Origin: Cerioporus squamosus
Lineage: Eukaryota; Basidiomycota; Agaricomycetes; Polyporales; Polyporaceae
DNA length: 64,000 nt
NCBI GenBank assembly: GCA_022592435.1
Contig: JABYQS010000050.1
Coordinates: 1-64,000 of the forward strand
Reading direction: 5' to 3'
The position numbers and the translations under genes were made by a program. Positions 43,343-55,234 of the stretch are shown piece by piece; the first letter of the stretch is position 1; the number at the start of each line of letters is the position of its first letter. The notes under the pieces were generated by a model. The model worked only from the letters and a program-made list of their open reading frames with translations, was not told the DNA's origin and searched no databases.

Positions 43343-45519
43343 CTACGCACCGACTAGAGGAAACTTCGCACCGAGTTTCGTCATCACGTAGAGTAGCGCC
43401 TCGAGGTCTCCCCGGACCTCCATTGTGTTCAGGGGGTCCGGCCACGACGACTGTAGCCTTGAAAGCTCGTGCTCGAGGACCTTAGCCGCGCTCGCCCAAC
43501 ATGACTGAAGGAAAGAATACGAGTCAATTGAACGTCTACGCCACAGAGGAAGTCGCCTGGAAGACTTACGCCGATGACAGGGTCAAGGAACTCGAAGTCG
43601 GCGTCCGTGATGAGCTTGGTGACATGAATCACTGATCGCGCTGCGCGGAGGCACTTGTCGCGAGAGCCGGTGTCATCGAGCATGAACGATGCATGCAGGC
43701 GGATCATCGAAGCGTGGGCAAGGCTATGGATGACAATCAAAGCGTACTTGTCGTCGGGCATCGCTCCTCCAACTTGATGGAGGGGGACGAGTGTCGTAGT
43801 GAAACGCATGATGCTGTGCTCGAACGCGCTGAAGTTCTCGGAGAAAGCACTGGACGCGAGCGACCCTGGGATAGCACGGCGCCTTTAGCACTCGATGACG
43901 GCACCGAAATGAAGGCGACTCACGGGGACTCCAGCTAGACGAGAGCCTATTCGCGCCTTCGTACAATGCGGAAACCTTGACTCGCAAAGCAAGGGTTGAG
44001 AATCCGCTGAGCGAATTAGACTGCGCTTGTTGCACGAAGAATGCGCGGATGGTGGGGGAGCCCCCGCCAATGTCAAGTTCTCCCTGGAATGGAAGGCGTT
44101 AGCGATGCACGCATGGCATGTTGTTCGCAGTCAACACTCACGTTCTCGTAATCCTCGATACGCTGCGGCCAAGGCGTAGTGATCGAAGCCCAGGGGTGAT
44201 CACTGTCGGGCAGTGTCGCGGGTCTGCGAAGCATGACAGACCAGCAGCGATCCAGAGTGTAGACTTGCCAGAACGTGGAGATGCGCTCGCCGCGCTCGAT
44301 GCTGTCTTTGGGAGGCGGTAAGTCGAACGACGCATCCCAGTTGTCATGAACGGGGACGTTCTCTGAGCCGATCTGGTGGAGCCGACACTGGATCGCGAGG
44401 GTGGATGCCGCAGCGGAGTAGTAGCTTCCCTCGAGCAGTCTGCCGTTTGAGATATAGTAGACTGACAGTAGACAGCAAGCTTGAATGATGTCGATGGCCT
44501 TGTTCGTGTACTGCAGAGCGTCGGCGAGGGCCGTGGATGTGCGGGAGAGGTAGAGCTGCTCGTACTGGCTGAGGGAGCCAGGGCGAGAGAGGTAACATGC
44601 CCAGAGGAAGATGGCGTTCATCAGGACCGGATGACGTTGTTCGGAGGCGGGGAGGGAGAGTGAGTCCCGAAGGCGACCGACATGGATGTCGAGACCACAT
44701 TGGTGACGGTGGGGAATGAAGATCTCCAAGCTGGGAATAGCGTGCGATGGGTCAGCAAGCGCGTGAGAGGCGGAAGAACAAGGGGAAGAGCGGACTGACA
44801 GAATGTGGTCAAGTGGCGGTGCGTCCATGCCATTGTATGAGACAGCCGGAACGGAAGCCAAATCCTGGACAGGAATGATGAGATGCTGGGGCGATGTGGA
44901 GGAAGCGAAGAGGATGGATGACATACGGTGCCGAAGTTGAAGTTCTCCCATGCCCTGGGGTCGACCTCTGGAGAGTCCATCGACAAGGGGCTGAGCATAG
45001 TCCTGCGCGCCTGCTCGTCGAAGGGGCTGGGGGAGGCGGAGGCGGAGTAGCTGAACTTGCCGGGGGAGCCATAGCTTGAAGAGGACGACGACTCTGAGTA
45101 GTAGGGGGAGATGGCGTGGGGGTCGAAGAGGGTCATGGAGGGGGCGGATTGCTCTGGGTTCTCGAGCTCCTTGACGCGCATCTCGAGGCGGGCGATGTGC
45201 TCTCGCATGAGCTGTGTTCTTGTCTTGCCTTTACCGTCGTCGTACTCGCATGCGTCTGTCTTCTTGGCGCGAACGCACTGTGCACACGCGGGCTTTGCGC
45301 CGTCGCATCGCTGGGGACGGGGGTTGGCCATGGGGGGCGCGAGAGGAAGGCGAAGGGGTACTCACCATCTTGCGTTTGCGGCATCGCAGACAAGCCTTTC
45401 CTGCAGAGCCGATGTGCGGGTGAGTGAGTGAATGGGCAGAGGCGGAGGCGAGGCAGGCACGCACCTCGCTGGAGGGGTACCGGGCCGGTGGAAGAAGTGG
45501 ATTTGCGCTCCTCGGCCAT
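43343..45519 (-). CDS. Zn(II)2Cys6 fungal transcription factor
   Basis: Eight exons (45465-45519, 45366-45400, 45310-44927, 44885-44800, 44730-44142, 44083-43924, 43865-43570, 43504-43343) all join in phase to 588 residues. The binuclear zinc cluster is residues 20-50, ACLRCRKRKMRCDGAKPACA then QCVRAKKTDAC, with six Cys in C-x2-C-x6-C-x6-C-x2-C-x8-C spacing. It is followed by a linker and a short coiled coil (REHIARLEMRVKELEN). The middle and C-terminal half match the fungal-specific regulatory domain: HPVLMNAIFLWACYLSR, then IIQACCLLSVYYISNGR, STFWQVYTLDRCWSVMLRRP. Such proteins bind CGG-type sites in the nucleus; the target pathway cannot be told. Introns interrupt the zinc cluster, as is common in basidiomycetes. 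The neighbours give no metabolic-cluster context. Confidence 0.9.
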
Positions 45520-48500
45520 TACAAAAATAGTAGGATAGAAAAGTCAAGGGAAAGCGGCGGGGAGCGGGGAGCTAGGCGAGCTGCGGAAGAGGAAAAACCA
45601 AGGATGCCTGGGGCGCGCGTCCTGTTCGGGGCGTGGGCGCGGAGAGTGGGTGCCCAGGCGGCGGGAATGCGAAGGGGAAGGAGGAAGGGGGCGGCGGGCG
45701 GAAAGAGGAGAAAGGAACGGCAGACGAGGCTAGCGGCGGGGCCCATAGGGATTAAGTATGATTGGGACCGCAACTCGTCCTCTCCTCGGATGTTGCGGAA
45801 CGTCCCCGGCGCGCCTCCCACCCAAACGCCCAGCACAGCGCTCGCCCATCCCCGACAACCTGTCTCGCTCCCGCCATCTGCTCCTCTCTCACTCCGGCCA
45901 ATCATCCCCGCATCCCCAGCTTCGTCGACCCAGTCCCTCCGCTCGACCCAGTCCATCCGCTCTCCTCCCGCTGCACCCGCCGCCTGCTGCCCACGCCCGC
46001 TCCCCGCCCACGCCCGCACCCACCCCGCCCCTGTCCCGCCGCCCCGCCGTGGCCTGGGACAGCCCCGACGCCCCCGATCGCACATACAAACCCAATCTGC
46101 CCAGCACATGCGCCGCCCAGTGTCTCGGGCCGCCGCGATCTGCCGAGAGCTTCTAACCCCGGCTCGGGTTCCGCGATGCTGCCGGCTGACACATCTGCTC
46201 TCTTAATCCTCCTCCGCCAGGTGTGCCTTGTCTCTCTTGTTATGTTCCGATCCAAACTCTAACTCCAGGCTGTGCCCTCCTCGTACCTGCTAATCCCTGA
46301 TTCCTTCAACCTTCGGGGCCCCCGTTGTATCTCTCGCGCACTTCTCTGCTCTTTCGTTTCCGTTCCACACCACTTCGCATCCTCGTCTCACATCCGGACA
46401 TCAATTCTTTCCGGCCAAACCTGCCATCAATTCCCACTCTCCTCGCTAAGTACCCAGCCAATCCGTCTTCTCTCGCGGGCACACAGTGCACACACGGCTC
46501 TATCACAGAGATGCGCCGAACACACCTCATGGCTGTGTCCCATCCTTCTGACCCACAGCACCCCCGCCGTGTGTGCTCCCTCACTTAGTGTCCGCGCCCA
46601 TATCTCCATCATCATCGGAATCGCTGTTTAATGCAGCGATTACCCGAATTCGGACCGCCTCTTGGGATCCGCATCCCCTCTCTGTGCACTGAAACGCGAA
46701 GCCGTCGTCGGCAGATTCCCTCTGCCCAAAACCATCGTCAACCATCGCTCGCGCCTGCATCTCAGATTTCTTCCTCCGACATCGGCTTACTGTCTTGCCA
46801 CATATGGCCAAGCTCGCCTTTCTCGTTTGATGTTCTTCAAGCCTTGTCTCGGTCCTGTACTCCCTTGTACATAATCGTCCGTCATTGTCCATCGGAGACA
46901 CTCGACGACTGCGAACAAGGTTTTTCGAAGTCGCACCCGCATCGCCGCTGGCGGCTGACCGTTCCCTAATTCTCCAGAACCTCCACGCACACTTCAGACC
47001 CCGACAATCGAGGCTAAACGTTCAAACGCCACATGCCAAGACTTACAGCATGGATGTCGTACGCCCTGTAGTTACCGCGACATGCATATGAGCGTCCGCC
47101 GTGATCGTGCGCCTACGCAAGCGCGACACTGTGTCACGCTGCACCCCCGGCCCTTGCTCAGTGTAGACGACGTTGCTGTATCTATTCGAGTTGAAGGAGG
47201 CCATGTCCCATGCCACCTGGTCAACCATGCAGACGCGCCGCCATACATCCATCGCCCGACATTTCATGGGTACTCCACTACTAGGTGCTAGCACCGACTT
47301 CCTGATTATCTATCGCAAGCTTTGTCAGTACATACTGTACTATACTGACCAGTCTCAGGTCTGACCTCCGATTGCAACCGGCACCTGCCGTCCCCTCGAA
47401 ACCCATGCCGACCGTTTCGAGCGAGTGTCCCATCGTGTCAATGGCGGCCGTTTCAATGACCCATCCAGATGCAGTGCCGGTAGGTAGGTATGGAGTGTGG
47501 ACTTGTAGCCTGACAATATCTGCCGTCAGCGCAGGCGCGGCTCAATATGGCCAGCGACGAGGCGCAATGTGACATCAAATTTTGGAAGAGCACAGCTTCC
47601 ACACGCGTATCATGGTGTAATGGATCGTCCTTGGATCGTATTGGATAGCCCTCAGTCAAAATCGATCGATCGCGACGTTACTGCTGCAGAGGGCTCTGTC
47701 GCAGCGCTTGTTCTAGTACACCGTACTGGCACGCAGACTGAGTACAGCGAGAGTAGCTATGTTTGCAAGGTACTTATGCACGCAATCGCAATCGTGGTCG
47801 CGAGACCAGATGTCGGGGTTTCCGTTTCCAAGCACGAGACGATGAACGGGCCGAACTCGATCGGCACGCGAAAAGACAGTGGCTGCTCGGAGCAACGTTC
47901 GTCCCTGACATGGACATGCGACTATGACATGACAGTATGGGCTCCAGTCGATGAGGACATAGGCTGTACCCATGTACGGTACGGTTTCGGCGCAATTCGC
48001 TGCAGAAACTGCGAGGTCCGGCCGTAGACAGGGGGCAATAACGTGAACAGAGCGGGTATGCCTCCCTGGGGTGGAGCCTACAGCACAAGTACCTCGCACA
48101 TTGTCAGCACATCAATAGTATCACAAGGGGGGGCGGACTATCGACCCCATCACTTACCGAGCGATGCCGTTGTACGTAGGCGGGTGTGTTTATCGTGAGT
48201 CTTGAGGCCCATACGCCTACAAGTATCGCCGGCTTACCAACAGCGAGTGGCAGGTCGGCACGGAGCGACTGCACCCGCTGCACGCCAAACCATAGAATTG
48301 CGGGAGGGAAGGAATACGACCTAAGCGTCCGGCGAGTGATATTGCTGCGCTGCTCGCATATCGCGCGAGGTGCATCTTACCGGCAGTAGTGCACACACGT
48401 CGTGCGACCGGATACCCCACGTAGGATAAGACCTCAGACACATGTCCCCCGCATCATGACATGGCGCGAAATCAGGGATATGAGGGGATGAGTGTTACCA

Positions 48501-51500
48501 CTCAACTTCCCCAGGCTAAGGCAGAAGGAGTAGCGAGATGGTGTTTGATCGGAAGTTCCACCGCATGGCATGAAGTATTGGGGCAGCGAATGTACGAGAA
48601 CTCACAAATGTACGACCCTAGATGCACGCCGCTACCCACACGGGCCGTTGTTGAAGATCACCACGAGTTGGTGAGCTCTAGCCAGACACGCCGCTACCCA
48701 CGCCGCTGTTCGAGATCACGAGTTGGTAAGCTCTGGCCAGTCACCCTGGGCGCTGCAGCTCTGCCGAATGCTGCTAGTTGCGAACCATGATGGTCGACGA
48801 GGCATCGCGGTGCGCGTATCGAAGTGGTCGAAACGACGGTGCTATCGTCCTCCGGAGCGGGGACAGATGGAAGAGGCTGTTGACAGACAGGCGGGGAAGC
48901 AGTGAGTAGCCTCATATGTGATGAGGCCGAACCTTGAGCTTAGGGAAACCGTGGCCACAACATGCCGCAGATCAGAGACGACGCGGCGGAAGAGTCCCGT
49001 CGCGAGAAACACGCCCCTACGGAATGCGTCAATTTCGGCAGAGACAAAGCACCAAGGATGCCTACAGCTTCTTCGCGTATCTTCCAAATTCCGAACGCAT
49101 TCGCATGCGGTTGCGTTGTATTTACGAGAAGCCGGATGTGTTGGGGTAGGGATAACACCGGACTTGAAGTGGTGGGACCACGCTAGCTGCCAGGCCAGTC
49201 AGCGGTCCGTCTCCTGGCAGGGAGGGTTAGCTCAGTGCCACACAACCAGACATGCATTTTCTGTGGGTCGCGGAATGTGGACGGGATGTAACCACAGCCT
49301 GGACTGCGAGCGAGGCTGGAGGCTCTTGGAAGAACGATGTAGCCCGATTTGGGCGCGGTTGTGGACGTTCCCACGGGCGAGATCGCGAGTCGGACGATCC
49401 GACGAGCATGGAGGCTGAGTCAGCGGCAGAGGCGCTCGGAATGAGCCGGCCGGGAGGGGTTGGCGGGGCTCGGAGTCGGAGAGGCAGGAGGCCACAGCCA
49501 AACCACAGCCTCACCGCCAGCATTAAGCAGCTCGCCTCGTCCGTGCTGTGTCCAGACAGCATGCCGATCGCTCGCACACTTCAAACAAGCCGATCAATGC
49601 TCTCGCCATGCGATCCTACCCCACACCAGTGCCCGGCCAGCGATTTCGTAGGTAGGTGCACTTCATCTAACATCCGCCGAAACATGATTGAATTCTTCGC
49701 AGTGCATGGCGAGGTAGGCGTCATGTTCTCGTTCACAGATGGACATCTCACTGCTCGGAAACTCGGTATCACGTATGCCATGCATGCGTACCCGGCGTAT
49801 AGCCTGTGTAGACCCTCCCAGCGCGCATAGCACTCGAGGGCTCCGTCAGTACGTGATCGGGTGCTCGAGACTGCATGTTACCCCTCCCGGGCCTCCCCAT
49901 CCCTTCTATGTCCTGATCATCAGCGAGCACACGCCCGGCGATTCCTTCGCTGCGGTGGCTTCTCCTCTTCTTCGCCATCACCGTTGCATTAGAGCCGGCT
50001 CTCCACATACGGCGGCATTTACGGCGGGAATGCGGCACGCGCGGCTCAGCAGAAACCTACCGGGCTCTTTCTTCAGGCCACATTGCAACCCAGCGTGCTT
50101 CGCCTGATACACCGTGACAGGTTGACGCCGTTTCGCCGGACCCGGAGCGCCATATGTACGTAGCTCCCCTCGGCTGTACACGTCTCGTAAACTTACCGAC
50201 GCGGTCCTTCATGTTTCTCGAACGTCCATGCATCTCAATGTATAGCCCCGGAGTCAAGTATTCAATAGCGGACACACACGGCCCGGGGCGCAGGGACGAA
50301 CTGGTGTCGCTGCTGTAAGTTACTGGACATCACATTCTCTCCTGCACTGTCGTCGTACCGCTCACTCAATTATGTTTGCGATTACCACAGAGAATGGACC
50401 ATGCAGTACTCAGCATCTGAACTCTCACTGCCGCCGCCGGACATAGGCCTAGGATACTGCCAATGCTCCTACCGATGGAACCCCAATGGCGCATTACGCA
50501 GTACCACGGACATGCTCTTCTGTGCGTGCATATGGGGATTACGCTCGCTGCTAGTGGGTGGCTGATATTCCGCTTCCGACGGATCAGGAAGACGTGGTAT
50601 CTCTGTTCCACGCTCAACGACCCCGTATCAACACGACCGCCTGCGCAACCTTGAAACGGAGTCAGTATACGTTATGGAGAGTTGGTAGCCCAGGATTGTG
50701 GGGACAACACTCGGACCTATGTTGCAGCGTATTAGTGAGACATTCCGTCAGGATCAGTCATACCTTTCCTCATGTGTCAGGTAATCTCGTCCGAAGTCAT
50801 GCACTTCACACTGTGACCTACATCTGTTTCACACATGCGACTACCAGGCCTGCTCGCATGATAGTAGCCCATGGCCCTTGGAACTGGCGAATCTGCAGCG
50901 ACTCCCGTGGATGGTCGCTGACGGGTAACACGGCTGCCCGCCTCAGGGAGTCCCGCGGCGCAGAACCATCACAAGTGCTTCGAGAAGCGAGGCTCGAGAC
51001 ACAGCCCGGACCTTCACTTCATGAATTTCCCTTCCGTCAGGAGTCGGAAGTTCGACGCAGAACAAAGTGACTTCGGCCTCGACGACCATTCCAAAGCACA
51101 CTGACTGGAAGAGGTTCGTACTCTTTCCGCGTTATCGTGAACGATTGCGTTTGCTTGCTCACGCTTTACAGAGAGTTATCGACGTATCGAGGCCAATCCA
51201 TGAAACAAGGCCCGCCGACCTCATGACACATCCATCGTTAGTTCCTTCCGTTCCAATACGTGTACACCTGCACCCTTTACCACGGCCTCTACGTAGAAAC
51301 ATATGGAGGGATAGTGCCATGCAAAATCAGCTGCGCTACTGCTCGGCTCGTCCTTCTGGAATGTTATAGAAAATCTTCGTTGACTGCTCACTCCGACGCG
51401 TACAACGCCGGGCTCTCGTGGATCTGAACCATCATTCGCGATCACAGCCACATTCCAGTCACCGCTCCCTCTCTCCTTTCGACGCGCGTCCCGCATCATC

Positions 51501-52738
51501 ATGAGTCGTGCAAGCTCGGGGAAATTGTAGACTCAACGCCAGGCAGACCCTAAGGGCTCAGGTATGCACCTGGCCTTTTCTGGCCTGCCCCGCGTTAACT
51601 GTTCATGGGCCCCACCACCTCCATCTCACTCATCAACGGACTAGACGAGTTATAGCGCACATACGGCCGCATCGTGGTCTCCCGCCTGGGTCTAATGAAC
51701 GGCCAGGATCGCGCCGTCAATCTCGATGGTGCCGACAAGGATGGCTGACATGGCACGGCACGGCGCAACACGGTTGTTCCTAAGCAGCTTGATGTCAAGA
51801 TCCCATGTCGCCACGGTGCTCGAGAGCCGGTGGTGGGGATCATCTCTATTCATCGGGAGCGCTGCGCCTTCTACGCTGCGGGCGTACCTGTGCACTTCGC
51901 ACTTTGTGAACAGACGAGTGAGTACATCCTTTATAGTTGAACACCGATGCGATGCCATGTTCATATGAGCGTGTAAGCGAGCCTGCCCAGCAGAAGTCGC
52001 TAGCGCACCTTCCGCGACGGCGGTTACCATGATGGCTTGTCACGGTAGTGAAGGAGTCAGCTCCGTCGCGGCCTGCGAGCTAGACTCTCTTCCACTGTGT
52101 GAGTCTAATCGAGTTCACGAGGTCGTCACCTCGACAGGAACATCGTCAGAGCGGTCATCATTGCCCGGTCTCTTGACATGGCGGAGTTAGACTTCATAAT
52201 CATATCTGATGGATTCGCCTTTTTCTGAATGCACTTGTCCTACGAAGACCCCGCCTTTATGTCTACTATGGACGGTTCCTTCAGATCGGGACTGTCCTTA
52301 GCGTCTCGCGGAGAGCTAGCACAGAGGCGAACAAGGGCTCTGCGTATCGGGTGGTTATCTTCAGATCGCCTCGTGACATAACTGCGATATATTGAGACAT
52401 GAATGTTGAAGTCCGGATGAAATATGTGCCCATGGAACAGACCGCAGTCTCTCGAGTTCCAAGTGCCTGATCATGACCGGCCCCCGGGCCTCAGCGCCCA
52501 CATCGCACTTCGCGAACTCGTGCAGCAGGCCTTCATTGTCTTTACGTCGCGATCTCACGTTTATGATACTCCTCCTCATGGTTCGGCGTGAGATCGTTCT
52601 GTACATTATCATGGTCCGATCAAAACGACAGCGCCGGGCAACACGACAGTACTTGCTTCCGCTGCCTCACAGTCTGTGGAGTCTCGTGCATCACTCTGTA
52701 GGGTGCAGGGTTGTCCTACGAGTCGATAAGACGTACAG
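45520..52738. other. About 7 kb without a convincing gene
   Basis: The first 1 kb is strongly strand-biased: 45780-46480 is a C/T-rich run on the plus strand, and G/A-rich sequence at 45540-45720 lies just upstream of the transcription factor. It could be the promoter and leader of that gene plus a promoter pointing right. From 46.6 to 52.7 kb composition is near balanced, CpG is not depleted, and no open stretch exceeds about 190 codons or shows a known motif on either strand. No transposon ends were found. A non-coding RNA, a fast-evolving gene with many introns, or old decayed sequence are all possible. Confidence 0.45.
48625..48740. repeat. Imperfect tandem duplication
   Basis: Unit 48625-48685 (starting CACGCCGCTACCCAC, ending GAGTTGGTGAGCTCTAGCCAG) is repeated at 48687-48740 (ending GAGTTGGTAAGCTCTGGCCAG), with a small internal deletion. 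Confidence 0.7.
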
Positions 52739-54232
52739 TTACTCACGCAGCACCGGCAGCAGTACGGATAGAGTCGAGAAGGATGTCCTTGTAATCGCCA
52801 CCAGCCTCCCACATCGCAAAGCCCCGCAGCTTCTCTTCTTGATGAATTCGCCCTTTGCGGCAAATGCGGGAGCGTCATCGAAGGAGACCATGACCTCGGA
52901 CGTTGTGTTATAGACATACGCCTACAAACACGAAGGTTAGATAGTTAGTTCACTCTGGGACAAGATACGATCCTGGGCTCACCGTCTGACTGCACGAATC
53001 AAAGCTGTATTCGATGTTTGGAGCGACAGTGCCGTTGGAGGTAAGGAAACCGCTCTCGACAAGGCCCCAGAAGTCGAAGTTACCGCCGGGTCCACTTGCG
53101 TTGCCACACTCGTCGGTGCCCGCGGCGTCGTCCCACTTGTCACCAATTGGTTGCTGGTCGGCGTCGAACGCGGGGTAGCTATTGAGCGTGCCGCTCTTGT
53201 TGATAGCGACAGAGTTGTTGACGTGGAAAGAATGACCGTAGGATGCAACGCCAAGCACAATCTGGTTCGCAGGCATCCCAGCGGCCGTCCACTGCGCGAC
53301 GGAGCTTACGGCACTACCCTGCTGGTTGTCTGGGGACGCGCAAGTGTCGTTAAGAGGCGCGTTCGGACCAACAGCCGTGCTCCAGGAGCCCCAGATGTCG
53401 TAGTTCATGACTGCGATCCAGTCGAGCTGCTTGGCGAAGCCCGAGACGTCGGCAAGACGATCGCCGTCAGGGCCAACCCATGGGAAGATAGAGGTGGCAG
53501 CAGTTAGAATGAGCTTCTTCCCGACAGGGTGAGCGCGGAGTTGCTTGAGGAAGGCGAGGAAATTGGTGGTATCATTCGGGTCTATGGCATTGCAGCCAAT
53601 ACCCTGCGTGCCAGGGTACTCCCAACTGCAAACAATGTCAGTGACCGGTACGTAGAGACCAATGTGAGACGTACTCGAAGTCGATGCCATCGAGGTTGTA
53701 CTGTGTGGCGAGATCGGTGACTGTCTTCACGAAGGCAGTCCGGTTGGCGGCGCTACCGACGGCAGTCGAGTAGTAGCGAGAGCCGGTCCAACCACCGAGG
53801 GACACCAGTGCTTTGACGCCCTAGCAGAATGAATGAGGCGGAGAAGCAGCGGCCAGCCATACGACTCATACATTCTTGTGTGCAGTCTCCACAAACTTGG
53901 GCAACACTTCAGGGTTAGAGCCGTTGAGGGACAGAGTGTGCACATCGGGCGTAGTCTCCCTATGTGCCGAGGAAATGCAAGCCCTTCAGGACACCGAGGA
54001 GTAAGCACGATATGCAAAGTACTCACGCAAACGAGTACGTCATGTGGGTGTACTTATCCCAACTGACGGTTTCGAGGGGGAAGTCTTCCGAGTGCCAACC
54101 GGCATACCACGCAGCAGAAACGAGGGAAGACTTGGAGCCCTTGCCGTGATTTGAGCAGGTCCGAGTGGAAGAGGCAGGTTTTGCCGAGACAAAAGGTAGG
54201 GCAAGTAGGGCAAGCGTAATGAGCGAACGCAT
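52739..54232 (-). CDS. Secreted GH18 chitinase, possible C-terminal frameshift
   Basis: Glycoside hydrolase family 18 endochitinase. Exons 54027-54232, 53872-53959, 53675-53820, 52983-53625 and 52921 downward join in phase. MRSLITLALLALPFVSAKP is a secretion signal. The fold is clear: AAWYAGWHSEDFPLE (strand 1), KYTHMTYSFA, GVKALVSLGGWTGSRYYS (strand 3 SxGG), the catalytic DGIDFDWEYPGTQGIGCN with Glu as proton donor, then WIAVMNYDIWGSW and QIVLGVASYGHSF. Near the end, after SFDDAPAFAAKGEFIKK, the expected last strand LRGFAMWEAGGDYKD is present but one base out of frame. The literal frame runs to TAA at 52739-52741; the shifted frame would stop at 52743. Cell-wall remodelling or nutrient use is the usual role. 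A signal peptide without a visible chitin-binding module suggests a soluble secreted enzyme. Confidence 0.9.
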
Positions 54233-54322
54233 GGTTGGAATGAAACGAGTCGTCGAAGAACAGCAGGGGAAAGAAGGGAAAGAGGGATGCGGGCGGGGGC
54301 GCGCGTGCAGAGACGTGATATG

Positions 54323-54330
54323 TATATATA
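54323..54330 (-). promoter_or_regulatory. TATA box of the chitinase gene
   Basis: TATATATA lies about 90 bases upstream of the chitinase start codon on the minus strand, a normal distance for a fungal core promoter with a short leader. Confidence 0.5.
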
Positions 54331-55234
54331 CTGTTCACGGAAGGGGCATGATGACGACCGGAGTAGGCATAGACAGTGCCCCACACATCAGCACGCTCAA
54401 AATCGGCGACCCCGCGGCCTCATTCATTCGTCGAGTACTGCTGTCTGGCTTCGCGGGATCCCTCGAGGCCGCCAACAGATGCTTCTACCATGTGGACACC
54501 CGTGGTTCTTGCGCAATCTCTCCAAAAGCACATGACTGTTGGCAGCAGATTAGCAGAGAAGCCAGTAACTGGCGAAGAGCTGCAGGTAGCACGAGCACAG
54601 ACGCAGCTCATTGTGGACTATGAGTTCGAAAGACGACCCTTGGGAGCAAGTTTGGATGAACGTTCGAGGAGACATGTAACACCGCCATCAACCGCCCGTG
54701 TCCGGATCACTACTTACCATCGCCATGTGGCATCAGTGCATCAAGACCGGAGACGTGCGGACCCATCCTACAACTACATATTCTAACGGCACTCCATAGA
54801 GCCTCAACAACGCCTCAATATCATGGATGCCTCCTCATACAGGGGTCCTCGACTCGACGAGAGACGGCTTCCGAAAGTCAACAGCTCGCGTGCAGCATGC
54901 GTCGTCTCTTCCATTCGATCGAAGCTTGACCCCATGGCGCAGCTGTCTGTAACCTAAAGTTTCTTTCACATCAGCGTGCACATGGTGCGCGTCGACCACT
55001 GCGCCATCCGTGTCGATAATCCTACTGGCTTCGGAGCCACGCCGAGCTTGATCGCGTGGGCCGATACGAAATAGCGGCGCATACTAACGTCTGTAATGTA
55101 GGCTCCCAGGAAGTCATTGCAGACTTTGTGATCCCTCCCCTGCATACTGCAAGCAAGTGATAATAGACGAAGAAGGGAATCCAATCTAACAAGGAGAACA
55201 GAATCCAGCAAAGATGAGAGATACAAGAGGTGAA
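54331..55234. other. Intergenic, chitinase promoter and transporter 3' region
   Basis: No gene recognised. Open stretches at 54376-54786 (plus) and 54966-55226 (minus) lack motifs. The 3' end of the next gene lies to the right. Confidence 0.4.

Noticed and set aside
45424..46262. Long open frames on both strands (260, 196 and 166 codons) upstream of the transcription factor
   Set aside because: Extreme GC and purine/pyrimidine bias alone keeps all frames open here. The translations are Pro/Ser/Arg or Gly/Ala low complexity without motifs and overlap each other.
47569..51070. Open frames of 150-190 codons in the gene-poor stretch
   Set aside because: No known motif, no splice-consistent extension and frames open on both strands; expected in GC-balanced non-coding DNA of this length.
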